A stretch of DNA of 64,000 nt from contig JSYX01000048.1 in assembly GCA_000787465.1 (NCBI GenBank), forward strand, positions 1 through 64,000, read 5' to 3'. The notes below the pieces were generated by a model that saw only the letters and a program-made list of their open reading frames with translations, made no database searches and was not told where the DNA came from. Each line of letters starts with the position of its first letter. The first letter of the stretch is position 1. The translations under genes were made by a program, and so were the position numbers. The stretch is from Thermomucor indicae-seudaticae (lineage: Eukaryota > Mucoromycota > Mucoromycetes > Mucorales > Lichtheimiaceae). This document shows positions 46,734-60,852 of the stretch, piece by piece.

Positions 46734-49700
46734 TTAGATGTTGAACGGCCACAACCAGTGAGCGCCGTTAGACGAAGAAGTTGAAGAAGAGGTTTCTTCT
46801 GCCTTTGCACTTTTCGAAGAAGCGGGCGCCAGGGTGGGTAATACCCCTTCCTTGGAGCTATCCTGAGTTGACTGATCGGTACCATCCTTGCTTCCGGGGG
46901 CATCGGTCGGGGTAGCTTCAGCTGTGGGTGTACTGCCGTCTGCTGATGACGACGTAGGTTTGATACCCAAGGCGGACAATGCGGATTCGGGAAGCTGTGA
47001 CAAGATGCTATCCGGCAGTTGACTGGCTGCTGCCTGGTTGTTATTACTACCATCCGGATTGAGATTGAGACCCAAGATACTCAAGTCGATCTCGGTTGGT
47101 ACGCTGTTCTGGTAGTAGTACATCTCGCCACGGAAACCATCGCCGACCGTCATGGTCACATTCTGTTGCAAGTCAACCGTCAAGTCCTTTGCCGTCATCA
47201 ACTGGACAAGCTGGAGGAGGTTGGCGTCCACATTGACGGGCCATTCATCCGAGGTAGCTTGACCACCGGCTGGCACCGTAAAGGCACTAGGGAGATTGTA
47301 GTTGATATGGCCCACTTGGAAGTGGTTACCGTCGATCGTAGTGAAAATGACGGCTTCGATAGCCTCGATCGCAAACTGGGTCTCCAGCGGGTTCCGGAGT
47401 GTCACCTTGGCATTGGCCTTCTTGGCTGTAATGACCTCAAGACCGGCGGTCACCTTAGTGCTTACGACAAGCGGTGTCTTGATGCCTTCCATGGCAGTGG
47501 CGAGTTTGACAGTCGCCATGCCATTCTTGAGCGAAGGAATCTCGGTAGACTGGTCAGACCCAGCCACGGTCAGAGGTACGTGGGCGCCAGTCATGTAGTC
47601 ACTCAAAAGCTGGGAAAGTGCCTTGGTATCTGTGCTTGCCATATGCATTTCGGCATCCAGAGTATTGTTGCCAGGCTTGAGCGTAACGCCGGTCAGATAC
47701 ACATCGCCAACAGCAGCATTGTACTCGTTCATGATGGTCGTGAGCATCATATCGCCCAAAGTAATTGTGATCTGCGACGGGTTGTAGAGCCCAATAACGA
47801 GCTTAACCAGGATATACGAGGAAGTGCCACCAGCAACAGCCAGGCTCAGGATTTGAGTCTCACCGTTAAAGTTGTTGAAACCTAAGCATCAGAATTAGGT
47901 GATGATCAATACAGCCGTCCTTATCAAGGCAAAAAAAATGGGATTTCGTGGAACTTACCAGCAAGTGAAGTGTCCACGTCGAACGTGATGTTGTTGAGGT
48001 TGAGAGTGCCAATGGCTGTAGAGGTAACCGCATTGCTTGAACCAGAGAGACCAAAGGTGACGTTCTGACTTGAAGTAATTGCTTTGAGGTATGAGTTGAA
48101 GAGGTCGTGGGCATTGTCAAAGGTCGAGAACGGCAGGTCAGAGAACTGAGTCGTAACCACACCGGTGTCGCTTGTTGTCGCCTTCTCATCTGGCACATTG
48201 AGAGAAGCCATGGCCTGGCCTTGATAGCTTGCAGTGACATCCATGTTAAGCTGAGTAACACCGAGAGGGAAACCGAACGGGTTCTTGAGCTGAGCCTCGA
48301 CTTGCGTCGAGCCGGCAGGAGGAGCGTAGGCGCTTTTGGTAAAGTCAATTTCCATATCCTTCATGGTGATCGCAGGAATGAGCGTTGGCGGCTTATCAGG
48401 GCCAGGCAGGATAACATTTTCAATCTTGATCGTCTTGAAGCCTGCGGTGAGCCAGCCGACTTGACCATTAGGACCAGATCCGGACTCGCCTAAAACCGTC
48501 AATGGCGTGTCCTTGGCTTGCAGATAGTTCTCGAAGAGCTCGGTCACGGCATCCAGGCCTGCTTGCGACTCTTGAGGGATCATGCGGCCCTTCATGTTGA
48601 TATTGGCTGTACCCTTTGGAGGGAAGTTGGCTGCACCATCCGAAGCCAGAGGACCAATCAGGATGTTGTTAAAGTATGTACTGAAACCAGCACCAGAGAG
48701 GTCGAACCCGACTTGACTGGGGTTGATGATGGACGTGTTTGCCACCAGTGTGATACCGCCCGCTGGATCGTTCGAAGGCAGATTGAACGAATTGATGGTA
48801 ACCGCGTTCTTGAAGCCACCAGCACCCTTGAGTGTAACAAACTTGTTCATGGAGATGTTGGTAAAAGTGTAGCCCAAAGCAGTAACCGCCACGCCAGAAG
48901 TCGTGATCTCCCACTGGAACTCGTCATTGTTGATCATGAAGCCTGCAAAATCGCCCATGGTTGTCTGGTCCGTGATCGAAAAGTCACCGGGCACATTGAA
49001 GTTGGCGCCCACATTCGCCTTGCTTTGGATGGTCGCCATCGCCACCTTGCCAAGCTCGCGGCCTTACCAGTAGATGGTGAGCGGCACAGGGAAAGAAATC
49101 TCGGCATCCATGGGACCAGCATTGGTGATACTGCCAGACATCTGGACTTTGAAGCTTGTATCCGTAGGAGACGAGAGAACAATGGTATCGAAACCAAGCT
49201 GGGCGCCATCCACGATCTGTTGCACAATAGGCTGGCCCACAATAGGTATCAATCGGGTCACAGTGCTATCCGTTGCTACAGCCACATCGCTCTGGGCAAA
49301 CTGCAGGTCATCGACGTACTGGCCGATCGTCAGAGTTGACTGGAGCTGCAAGTCCACCTTGAGTGCTTGCATGGCCTGCATGACGTAACTCGAGATGTTG
49401 AAGCCAGAGAACAAGCTCGAGTCTGGCACGATCTGTTGCTGTCCAGCAATGTGGAATCCACCCATAGTGAGCAAAGCGTCCAAGGCACGCGTGTCCATGT
49501 TGGAAGAGACAGCAAGCTCGCGCAACAGAAGAGCCACTGCAGCAGGCTCAATGTTCATGGTCATTTGCAGAGGATTGGACTGGACCGTCGAATGGCCGCC
49601 AACAACAAGCGGGCTGCTGCTGATGTCTTGGTTGATGTTGCCGACTGGCATGCCTTGGTACGTGACAGACGAGATGACCTTTGTGATGGTCAAACCGGCT

Positions 49701-51932
49701 GTGAACGGATTGGCGATTGACACCTGAACATTGACGATACCGTTCTGAGCAGAGTCTTGGTTGACGGTAAGCTTGGAACCCTGGATCAGCTTGGACTTGA
49801 GACCTGGTAGCGTCGTAGAGATGTCGATGGACTGGAGCGCCTTGACCAGTGAGGCAATGGCCGTGGAGCCTTGATAACCAGCAATGTTGACGTCGTTGTT
49901 CTGGCCCATCACAAAGGTGCTCAGCAAGTTTTGACCGACATTGGACACTTTGGGGTTGAACGTCGAAGAGGCTGTGACATTGTTGGATCCGCGCTGCAGT
50001 GTCAGGTTGCTGAGCATGACGCTACCGAGTTGCTCGCCGCTTGCCAAGAAGTTGAAGCTGACATCGCCAGTGGAGATGCTAAAGTCAGACGGGTTGCCCA
50101 TGGTGACATTGATAGAAAGCAGCAGGTTCTGTTCAGTCCCACCCGTGACGTCCACGCCGTTGACAATCGTGGGCGTGCTGTTGAGGAATTGAAGACCATG
50201 TAAACTGGTCGGAACGCTGAAGGTAATGCCAGACAGCTCAATGTTGCCAATAGGTGTCTGCGTCTTCGTGGTGGCGTTGCCGCTAACCTGGAAGGTGTAA
50301 AGATCTGAAGCCGTCAGAGAATAGGTGAAGTCGTCAAACTGCGCTTCGTCCCCGGTTATGGCTTGGATGGCTACATTGTCCATAGCAAACTGCAACTTGC
50401 CCGCCTTTTGGTCGCTCTGAGCTGGTACAAATGGTACTTGAAGCGAAGCAAAATCACCGGTCTGGTTGGTGCCGAGTCTCAAGTCCTGGGAGACCTCAGT
50501 AATGTTGAGTGTGAAACCGAAGGGAATCTGGAAATCAGCTACGACCGCTGGAGCCGATGCGATCGGTGCATAAGGCGTGCTCTCGGAGAACTTCAAGTCA
50601 AGATAGCCCATGCTAACGCCTTTGATAATGTCCAAAGGCTGCGAAGCACCAAGTCCGACATTGAGCTGAACGGTCTGGAAACTTTCCGAGAGCCAGCCAA
50701 TGCTGTGAATGCCATCAGGAGCACACGAGATACCGGTTGCGGTGGTCTGCGAAACCTTGCCAGCCACGTAATTGGAGAAGAGAACGCCAACCTTGGATAA
50801 AGCAGTGGGATCAGTCTGAGGCACCAGGACGCCCTTGAGTAAAATGTCGTTCTCGCCTTCCTTGAGCGTGACATTTTCGGCAGTAACTTGGCCAAGCACA
50901 ACGCCATCGTAGCCGATCCGCAGGGCGATCGTACCCAGCTGGACGCCAATAGGTGAGGGACTGGTCAGTGCGGTTCCCAATTCTACTTCGATACCGCCCC
51001 CTGGTGCGTCGCCAGGAAGCTGGAAGGACGTGATTTTGACGTTGGGGAAACCATCCATGCCTGCAATAGGAGATAAAAAGAGTTAGTTTGATAAGCCCAA
51101 TGCGAAAAACAAAATCCCGTCAGAATGGGAGGTAAAGGTGGGCTTGCACTTGCCATTTAGAACAATATCTTTATCGAGGTTAACGGTCGCAGTTCTATAA
51201 GCAATATTAAGTACAAGTGACACGCAGCAGAAAAATGCTTGATGGTCGCGTATTTTACCTGCTTAGAGCACTAATATCAAGTTTGCCTTTCATGTTCCAA
51301 ATGAAGGTTTCTTGAGCCAACATGTCTTTGGCGAATGCAGTAAACTTGTCCATATCGGCGATGAAGAAGGGTGTGACAGCCTGAAGCTGACCACTGCCGC
51401 CGGAAACATGCGTATCCGGTAAGGTGATGGTGCCCAACATGGTGTTGTTGTAGTAGACCTCGATCGGATTATGGAACTTGATACTGGCCGAGAATGGGCC
51501 GGTGTTGGTGAGTTTGCTGGACATGCTCATAAAGAACGTTGAATTCATGTTGTACGACGTCTGGCGCTTGGTGATGGCAGAGTTACTGCCGCCGCTAGTG
51601 CTAGTCGGGTCCGTGAAGGTGATCTGGGCAGAATCGACCTGAATGCCCGCTTTGTTCATGATAGTTTGAGCGATCATTGGAAAGAAGACATAGATGATCA
51701 ACAAGACGACGACGACAACGATAATGGCGGTAAGAATTGAGCAGATGATCCAGTATTTCTTTTGCTTGTAGAATCTGCGTCTTGGCGGCGGTGGCGGCTT
51801 TTCAGAGTACTCTTCCATCACGCCTTCTTCAACGCTGCGAACACTGTTTGCACCGCGTTCATCATTCAGTGAGGATACTGCGATGGGCTGCTGCTCCTGG
51901 CCCTCGTCGTGATGTTGAGGGTTGCCCGACAT
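46734..51932 (-). CDS. Giant type-II membrane protein of tandem LEA_2/DUF3712-like domains, with one in-frame stop
   Basis: Minus-strand exons 51932-51259, 51194-51154, 51060-47959 and 47881-46734 keep one frame of 1655 codons. The N-terminus is polar with a proline run and Arg/Lys (PPPPPRRRFYKQKKYW), then one membrane helix (IICSILTAIIVVVVVLLII); the rest is outside the cytoplasm or luminal. It repeats a beta-sandwich unit of about 170-200 residues, each with a pattern like Y-x-G-x-x-(L/M)-G and a closing VxTSLxG element. Fungal proteins of this DUF3712 type are usually cell-surface or vacuolar and uncharacterised. The C-terminus is Ser/Thr/Pro-rich. Codon 904 (49066-49064) is TAA, inside an otherwise conserved repeat; product would stop at 903 aa. 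Intron 2 (51153-51061) has a GCAAGT donor. Annotators often call this family pre-rRNA processing protein, without basis visible here. Confidence 0.8.
49064..49066 (-). other. In-frame TAA in the tandem-domain gene
   Basis: The codon falls between TIYW and GRELGKVAM, where sibling repeats have a sense codon in the same beta-hairpin (for example VYYNNTMLGTI). The frame continues without shift for another 368 codons to the next intron. Any intron using the adjacent GTAAGG donor would be 22 or 45 nt and would delete the conserved hairpin, so splicing is a poor explanation. Confidence 0.7.
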
Positions 51933-54900
51933 AGCACGATGTATCGAACGGCGTTTGTGTAGATCTTGCTTTTTCAATCAACAAAAGAATGGAGAAACCA
52001 GCGTCCTAGTTAAATCGATGATTGAAAGACGTAGGGAGGGAGTGTATAAATAAAAGCAGGCCGGCTTTGAACGCCAATAATCATAAACTTAAGCTCTCAA
52101 AAGAGAAAGAGAGAAGGAGATGTTTAAGCGGCAGAGACAACAATAAGCTTTATAGCCGTTTCCCACTTCTTGATTTCCGCCTTAATGAATCTTGTTCAAC
52201 GGTACAGCTTGTCCGGATCAGCACGGCAGTCTCTACTACCCAGATCCCGATCGTGATGCGGAATAACGTATCGCGCGACAGAAGTCCTATTGGTTGCAGC
52301 AATAAACTCTTCTTGGACTGTATTCATACTCCATGTGAATTACCCACACTGCTGAGAAACGGAAAGTTCCGTATTTAATTGCCTCGAATCATCTACTTAA
52401 TCAAAGCAAATGAAGAAGCTCCTTGCTAGAAATGCCGTCTACATGCCACGACCTCTTTTTCTTTCATGTAGACTACATATACAGGGGGGTCGTTACAAAA
52501 GTAGTCTATTGCCAGTTGGCAAAGTAAATCTCCGCACTGTGCGAATCGCATACGACATCTTTATTGTCGCACAGGTACATTAACACCATATATACCCCTT
52601 CCATGCCTTTTTGTGCATCTTGCAGTTTTAGGTTAGTGAGAATATGTCCGCCAAAACTTATCGAAGGGAGCAGGTAGGCTTGCATTGACTTAAGCATAGA
52701 AAGAACAATGTTTTAGTTAGACTCACAGTGCTTCTTTTGAAATAATTAAAAAGTTCTGAATCCGAAAATTCGGTTGTGCCTTGCTGCAATGTTTGCTTGT
52801 ACCTGCCAGTGCAAAAGCTTTTTCGCGTAAACATTTACACAGCTAGACAGTGGGTCATAGGAGAATATGGAAAATCGCCTCTTTTTTTAGCAGCAAGAAA
52901 GTGTCGTGCAACCAACATCGAATCATCTTCATTTGGTTCGAGGTCGGGTTGTCCAGCGTAATGTGCCTGATGACTTCAGCGATCTTGTCGCGTATGGAAT
53001 ATAAAGAATGCGACCAGTGGGCAATTCTGACGAGGATCACTTATATGTATTCTTGTCTTGGTTTCTCAAAGTTGGGTGGTTGGGCGGAGAGAAAAGAAAT
53101 GATGTATGGACTGTGCGTGGTTTTAGGCTGATTGAGCCAGACCCTGAAACTGACTTTTCCTTCTTGATCCAATTTCTGATTTTTTTTTTTTTGTTAGGCT
53201 GGAGTAAAGCCGCCCAGGAGATCCAATTTCTGATCGCATTACTGGATGCGTATGGTTAGAATAGCATAATGCGTGTTTCACAGTCGCCCTTAAACCATTT
53301 TAGAACGCTGCACCGATTGCATGGGATGGACAACACCATATGCTTGGTAAGCAACAAGCTGACATGATGCCTCTTTTGGAAGCAGCCCTTCCTCGCCCTT
53401 TACGGAGCTTACTCGCCCTCAGGGCAACGTTCTTGTGGAATGATGATACATTGAAGACCACTGGCCCCTTCCCCCCATATTTGAAAAGCGCAAACACCAA
53501 CCTTCGAGAAAGTATCCGTATCCTAGAATGAAAAACAGTAGAAAATGTCACAGTCATCTAATGATTTCGTGAATCACACGTGCATGAACTTCATTTTCGC
53601 AAAGTCTGTGGGAAAAAAATCACAATCACCGCTTCACCTTCAGTTTCCAAACAATAAAGGTGGCTCTTGTGTCACCAAAAGTGCATGCGTCGCTAAATCA
53701 GGTACAAAGAAATACTGCATACCGTGTCCATCGCCAGTAAAACGATGTATACTGGGCTTTTGTTCGTGTACGAGGACAACAAAGAAAACTCGCGTACGGA
53801 TTCCGCATTTATTTGGGTTGCTGTTCGATGATTTGAGCTTTAAGCAATGGAAAATTCGTGTATAACACGAACTGATCAGGTTAACCATTGGAGTTGCTCT
53901 CGATAACCTTGAGCAAAGGATAAAGTGGTCTGCTTTACAAGCTGCCTAATCACGGCTTTCATTGTGTAGCAGCCTCACGTTGCAGAAATCGTGATCTACG
54001 CTGAGGAAGTCAGAAGTCCCGCAATTATCCAAGGTCAAGCTATGATACAGCAGGCCAAAAATGTTTACACGAGGGAAGCACCGATGCCGGCTAGAACACT
54101 GAACTTGTGATAACGTACATACTACAACGAGGCCGATAGTCATTGTTCGTTCTGATCTGCACAGTAAGGCTTCTTGAACAAAGCCTGAGAGCTGTGACTG
54201 TACTAGTCAGATAACGTAAAGCACTGTTGCAAACATGGCCCTGGGGTCATTCTTCGTTCTTGCTATCAGATTAACCACAGATGAGAACGACAGTCACGTC
54301 TTATCTGGAAAACAGGGAAGAATAACCCATGAAGTTTCCAGCGCAAGGGACAGAGCAGCTCGCGTTCGAAGGTTGGCTGACGCGAAGTATAACTTTGTTT
54401 CCAGCCGTAGGGCTCTAACGAGGCCGTTAGAATCATTCACTTAGAAGCTGTATATGTTACCTTGATGCCCATGTAGAAGACAGGACGATGCGGATATCGT
54501 GGAAAAAATCAGGCAAAACTACGTCAGTCCCGTAGCGTACCTCGGACAGTCAAGGTAAATGATCAAGATACCGTACAGTCACTAAAGGTGAAAGAAATAA
54601 GCTAGGTGGTTCTTCCATGGGGTTGTTCGAAGCAGCACTAGACAATATGTTTATGTCCTACTGCACGCTCGTGAAAGATATCAAGTAAGCCGCCTTTGCT
54701 ACTGGATGGTTGCTAGGTGCTACATATCGAAATATCGTTTCGTCTTAGGTTACTCGTAAGCTGTTGTAACCATTAATTTAGACAGTTTGTTCAGCAAAGC
54801 AAGAAGCATTGAATGCATCGGATTAGATTGTATTCCTCTACAGCTGTGAGTCATTCTTTACGCACCCAGTTAAAGATAAAAGCTTAGCATAGCTCAGAAG

Positions 54901-55593
54901 TGATTCAGCGGTGCTTGCATCTGCTACATTATCTACCAAAGCATTTCCTTGAGTTTGCCAGATATTGGAAGCTGGTTGTTCGATGGCTTCTTTCCCTATT
55001 ATTTCCATGCCGTTCTGTTCAATGAATGATAGATTTCGATAAAATCGATCGTTAATAACCACACCCAAGACATTGCGCTGCGAGCAACTTTGAATTCCAA
55101 TAAATGCATGCATCGGGGAAAAGTCAAGCTTGATTCATTAAGCTGAGCAAAGCTGTTGAATCTTTCCTTGAGGCTTTCTGAATAGCATCAGCTTTCAGAC
55201 GCTTGTGTAGGCTATCGGTATGCCCACAATATGAGACTCATAGCAACTTGCGTGTCACAATATGACCCCAGGACAGTTTATTTGGTTGCCACGAGTCAAC
55301 GTATTGCCAGTATTTTCTTGTGATTTTACGCGGAGTCGGTCTGCTCCCTATATACTATAGACGCGCCTCCACCAGCAGATTAGATCATAACACCCGTTGG
55401 AGAACATATGCAAGAGAAGTGTCATTAAGTGTTTTATTAGATTCACTTTGAAAAGGATGCAAGTAGCAGACTCCAGGTGCCAGGAGCAAAGTATCTCAGC
55501 CTGAATCACGCAGCGGACTTGTTCTTCTCGCCTTTGATGAAGGCATAAAGCAGCACGGAAGAAAACGGAGAAAGAAAAGAGATACTGTAAACG
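51933..55593. other. 3.7 kb gap between DUF3712-type gene and GEF gene
   Basis: No intact gene recognised. A 14-base word (ATCCAATTTCTGAT) occurs twice at about 53167 and 53221, flanking a T-run at 53180-53192. Minus-strand frames at 52506-52697 and 52855-53040 read like ordinary protein (DKIAEVIRHITLDNP) but have no family I know; they may be fragments of a mobile element. The left 300 bases are the promoter of the DUF3712-type gene. Open frames at 53545-53888 on both strands are probably chance. Confidence 0.4.
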
Positions 55594-58500
55594 ATGGCAT
55601 TTGCCATGAACAATGAGAAACATACATTAGGGAAATCGTATAGCTCACCGTCACTATGGACCATGCCGTCCGAGTCCTGGAGTTCAACAACAGTGGTTCA
55701 TGACGACAGACAGGAACGCTTGAGCGCTTTACGCAAGGCCATCCGGGAACAAAGGATACTGCTTTCAGTCTATGAAGATGACGCCGACAGCAAAACGTTG
55801 GATGACCTGAAATCTCGAATACGGAGTGTCTCTCGGGAACTCAAAGCGTTGGGGAAAACCTCGGATCCCCTTTGGACGAGATATCAGGTCAACCTTCGGG
55901 TTTTGCAGGACTTGGTTGACGAGGCCCGAGCCTTAAAGAAAGAAGTGGATTATTTGATGGACACCAGCATCGCGAAAACTCACGCGGATTTGATTGCAGA
56001 AACGGAGAGGTTGACCAATCTTGAAGACAAGTTACAACCAGACGAAAGAGGTAATGTTTATGCACCGTATATCGTTAGGCCAGAATGCATGTCCAACTAG
56101 TTTTTGCTTTCTATAGTTTCGCCAAAAGCTGCTGATCGGTACAGGCGGATCACAGAAGAAGTGGAAGCTCTAAGACAAGACGTCAATAGAGTTACGCAAT
56201 CCGACTTGCCCGCAATTGATGAATATGTTCGTACAGCAGACAAGGAAATACGAGATCGTCAAATGTTTGAAAAAGGCCTCTTTGTAAGTCCAGAGATAGC
56301 TCGCTTCATTGACTCGCTTGAGAGCGACAACGATGGCATTCAGCCTCCCTTTTCATCTATCCTCGAACCCAAACCGCAATCAGCACCTATTCTTATCACT
56401 CCATGTGATGATACCGCCGCATCCTCTCACTCGCGTCCGCCTCCTCCTTTGCCGACATCTCAGAGACCTGCATCGCCGCGTTCAGAAGCAGATATCAAGG
56501 CTGAAGCCCAGCGACGTATCGAGGAACGCAGACTATTGTTCCTAAAACAGAAAAGCCAACAAAGGTCTATGGAAGATCTGAGGAAACTCCATAAACCCGA
56601 GACTGCAGGCGCGAGCAGAAGTGAACAGTTGGCGCAGGAACGCCTTCGTCGAGCGGAGGCCGAAGCACGTCAAAGACTCCAGAATATGCAGCAGCAACGC
56701 ATCAAGATGCGTCAGGAAGCTGAAGAAAAAAGGAGACAGGCAGAGGAAGAGAGAGAAGCTCAACGCAGAGAAGAAGAGCTGAAACGTAAGGAAGAAGAAG
56801 CGCGAGCGGCTGAGGAGCGTCGACAAAAAGAAGAAGAAATGCGACAACGTCGCGCGAGGTTGGCAGCTGAGCAGGCCGCCAAAGAGAAAAAGTTGCTTCA
56901 AGAAGAGATAGAACGCAGACAACGCGAGATGGAAGAGAGAAGGCTGGAAGAAGAAAGACGACGCCGCGAGTGGTTAGAAGAACAAGAAAAAAGACAAAAG
57001 GAACGTGAAGCAACTAAGCGACAAGAAGAGATGGAACAGCAGCAGCAGAGAGAAGAAGCAGAGCGCAAGCGGCAGGAGGCTGAGGCTGAGGAAAAGCAAG
57101 CAAAAGAAGAGCAAGAAGAAAGAAGTTATGAAAGCGAGACTGCAGGGACAAGTGGATATGGTGTCGATATCGAGGATGAAGTTGATTTTGGAACAAGTAA
57201 GAGAGTCTGCTCTCTATTTATCTTGTAGGTTGCCTATCATTTTGACAATGAATGGATTGGCAGTTTATCGCGTAAAAACTCTTTATGAGTACCGCGGCAT
57301 ACGGGAAGACGACTTGTCTTTTGGTGAGGATGAAATACTAAAGGCGCACCCTCACAAAGACAGTGCAAGCGATTGGTGGTATGGAACGTCTCTCACAACC
57401 AATCAGGTGGGTTTCTTTCCGCGTACATACGTGGAGATCGTAGAAGAAGGTAGGATCTGTTGCTTTGCGATACAGTCAGATCAGCTAAATTAAATACTTC
57501 CACATAGCATTTCGTGTCCGTGCCTTGTACGACTTTGAAAAAACGCGTGAAGACGATCTTGCTTTTGTAGAAAACGAAATCCTAGTTGTTCAGCCTTTCC
57601 AAGATGATACCGGCGATTGGTGGTACGGTACGAATGAGGATACAGGAGAATCCGGTTATTTTCCAAAATCCTACGTTGAAGTGATTAACCCAGGCAAGTC
57701 TTTTCCACGACGGTCAAAAGAAGCTAGCTGTAACGTTTGATGTATATAGCGACCGAATCTTTGCCACAATCTTCGTTATTGTCACCTAGCTCCGTATCAG
57801 TAGCAGCACATCTAGAGCAGACACTCTCTTCAGGACAAAATTTGGGAATACCGGACGATGGTCATCGAGGCATGTCTGCGCCAAATACACCTGTGCTGAA
57901 GAAAGAATCTCTTCACATAAATCGATCCGAAAGCAACAGACGCCGCAGGGCAGCTAGCAATGCCGCAATGCTTGAAACGAACGGAATCCCTGTTGGTCGA
58001 GCAAGAGCTCTATCAACATCTTCTACTGGATCAGGTCCGATGTTAGTCACATGGGCTGCGACATTGGACGAGAAAGAACTTGCTGCGATACCCACAGAAG
58101 AACGAGAAAGGCAAGAAGCCATCTTCGAACTGATATCCACCGAGAAGTCTTACTTGCGTGATCTTCAAGTTATTGTTAACGTACGTCCTTCTTTCGATCG
58201 AGATATTGTACTGGATCTCACTGTCGGATCTATCTATTTTAGGTATTTTATACCGAATCTAGCGAATACCTGACTCGGGAGGAGCAAGATGTTATCTTTG
58301 CAAACATTGATGACTTGCTGCTTTGTAATACTGCTCTATTGAGTGATCTTGAAGCGAAACAGAGAGAAGGAGCAAACGTTGTTTCCACTGTTGGGGATGT
58401 CTTTTTGAAACATGTAATCGCTACTATTTGCTTATGTCTTATTAATAACTAAGCAAGGGCTAATTTCTTTGCACTGATTGACAGGCGGATAGTTTGAAAT

Positions 58501-59544
58501 GCTATTCTACATACTGCCGAAACCAATCTTTTGCAAGCAGGCTCTTGCAAGAGAAAAGGGATAAAGATAAATGGTTTGATGTCTTCTTGAAGGTAATAAT
58601 GCAGAATAAAAAGAGTTGCCGGTCAAACTCTCAAGAACTTTTGATAATAGACAGCTCAGAATCGACCTGAATGCCGTTCCTTAGACCTTTCACATTTTCT
58701 GTTGGAACCCATGCAACGCATTACAAGATACCCTTTACTTTTAAAGAAGGTCGGCATGGAAGACCGTGTAGCGTAGCACAACGGCTGTTAATCGTGTCGC
58801 TGACAGATCTTTAGCGCTACACCAAAGAAGCATCCTGATCACGGAATAATGCGATCGGCTCTCGCGAAAGCTGAGAGAATACTTGCGGATGTGAATGAAG
58901 AAACACGGCGATACGAGAACGTGCAAAAGCTTAGGGAACTAAGCCGGATAGTTGATATGGAGAGTTATGGGGTGAGTATGGGCAACAGACATAATGAAAC
59001 AAAAAACTGGATATTCAGACGAATCTCTAGAGATTGGACACGATCGGAAGAGAATTTGTAATGGAGGGTGTACTGCACAAGGCAAAAAGTGGCAGAAAAC
59101 TGCACGGATACCTCTTTAACGATGTCTTGATACTTGCTGAGCCGCTGCGAGGTCTGAGTACTGAAGGATACCTGTACAGACTTTACCGTGAGGTAGAACG
59201 GCAATGCCGGGTGGAGGGACCTGGTATAACAGCTTAGCTAACAAAAACGTGTCTCTGTCAGCCTCTTAATCTGGAGAGAATAAGCATCAGACAGCATCAT
59301 AATATGTCTTTGAAGCCATCATTTGGTGGAAACACAGGTAAATGAAGGCGTTAAAGTAACAATCAAATTGAAATGCTGAAAAAAGACCGAAACAGACGAC
59401 ACTGGTTTTCAGATTATTTATGGAAACCAAGTTATAGCGGTAAAAGCAGCGTCAGTTAGTCAAAAGCGTCAATGGATCAACCAAATACAACACTACAGTG
59501 CTCTACAAAGTACGATGGGGCATAAACATTATTCCGCGACATGA
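55594..59544 (+). CDS. SH3-SH3-DH-PH Rho-family exchange factor with N-terminal coiled coil (intersectin-like)
   Basis: Twelve exons in phase: 55594-56050, 56117-57196, 57264-57449, 57508-57693, 57750-58180, 58243-58413, 58485-58592, 58651-58749, 58807-58971, 59031-59192, 59262-59337, 59396-59544; 1089 aa. Residues 40-240 are helical; 310-500 are a very long Glu/Arg/Gln coiled coil. Two SH3 domains follow at about 513-575 and 576-637 ([21 protein letters not shown]). The DH domain runs from about 690 ([35 protein letters not shown]) and the PH domain from about 890 ([24 protein letters not shown] is the start, ending with [10 protein letters not shown]). The order coil-SH3-DH-PH is that of intersectin without EH domains, so a Cdc42 activator at endocytic sites is a fair guess. 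Intron 4 (57694-57749) has a GCAAGT donor. Confidence 0.9.
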
Positions 59545-60852
59545 AATAAACGCGGTGGAGATTCACCTAGTTCCAGGCAGTTTGCGCTGGAAAGGGACTA
59601 CGGAACTTTTGCTAAATGCATTGTGAAAATGCGTCAAAGTATTTCGGATGATGCAAGACTTTGCGTGGTCGATTACCATACGCGCTACAGGGAAAAATAA
59701 TCAAGCAGAGAACTTCTGCTTATATATCACCGGCTATGGAACATGGAAGTTTTTGTATCTCATGACACAGGCTCTTAAACTAACCTGAGAGCCGTCGATC
59801 TGTAGTGTGCGTAGTGATCCACTTTCGTGCAATCATTGACGCGGAGTTGGTGGTACATGTGTGCTGTAGAAACGGTAATAACCATTGATAAAGGATCCGT
59901 AACCTAGCGTAGAGATCTGGCAATGAAGGACACAAGTACACGTTTATTGCGTACCACTTAAAATGCCTTCTTCTCTTTTGTCTTTCCAAGTATTTGGAAG
60001 TACCTTACTGTCCTGCGATATTTATGCATACATTCTCTTAAATGGGGCCAGTATCTCTAGACTTAACTCCCTACTCCAAAGCCAATGGCGCTGCAACGTC
60101 GGCTGCGCGTACCCTACATCGCAACCGGTGCTTTTACTACATCAACGGACACGCCAGCGTTATAGCTGAGGCCTTGTAAGTTTCTTCGAGGTCTGACATT
60201 TCAAGAGTTAGCCACATTCGCCGACACTCGACACTTGGCAGGAAGGAAGGGAGTCAAGAATGAAGCACGGCCGCCACGGCTAGGGAAATCGTAACGAGAT
60301 ATCAAACGGTAGAAGTTACGTTGAAAAGCATTTAAGGCCAAAATTTCGAAGTGTTTGAGGAAAATCTCTTGGGACTGGTTCATAGGCAGTCGATGTCAAC
60401 CCGCTAGCACCTGCCCTGCACAACCCAATATAACAACACTCTTGACCTTCGGGAACGCTCCGATACGGACCACGGGCCTGATCGGCGGAGGCAGGGTGGA
60501 TGAGGCCATTTTTGGGCGTCGACAACGGCGTCCCCTTCGGGGAGTGCAGGAGCAAGTGTTCATGGTTGCTTGAAGCAAACTGATAATAACTGGCAATATT
60601 CTTACTTCCGCATTTACTCAAGTAACCTTTATCTCTGGATCAAATAGTTCTTTATTTCCTGCGCAAACTTTTCGTACATTCATTTGGATTTGAGGAATAA
60701 AACTTTAGACATGAAGCGGCTAATCTTTAATATAAATCGCCTCATGTGGACCGTGCCAAATTGCCTTAAACGGTCAATTTCATACTGCCTTAAAAAGATG
60801 CACTATCCTTTCCCTTCAAAGTGTTGTTTTCAGCTTGCTTTTGCTCATTGCA
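59545..60852. other. Intergenic spacer
   Basis: About 1.3 kb. A GC-richer patch at 60390-60560 is open on both strands without a known motif. No ribosomal, tRNA or repeat feature was recognised. The right end is the AP180 promoter. Confidence 0.45.

Noticed and set aside
49044..49066. The stop at 49064 explained by an intron starting GTAAGG
   Set aside because: The possible introns are 22 or 45 nt and would delete the conserved hairpin residues.
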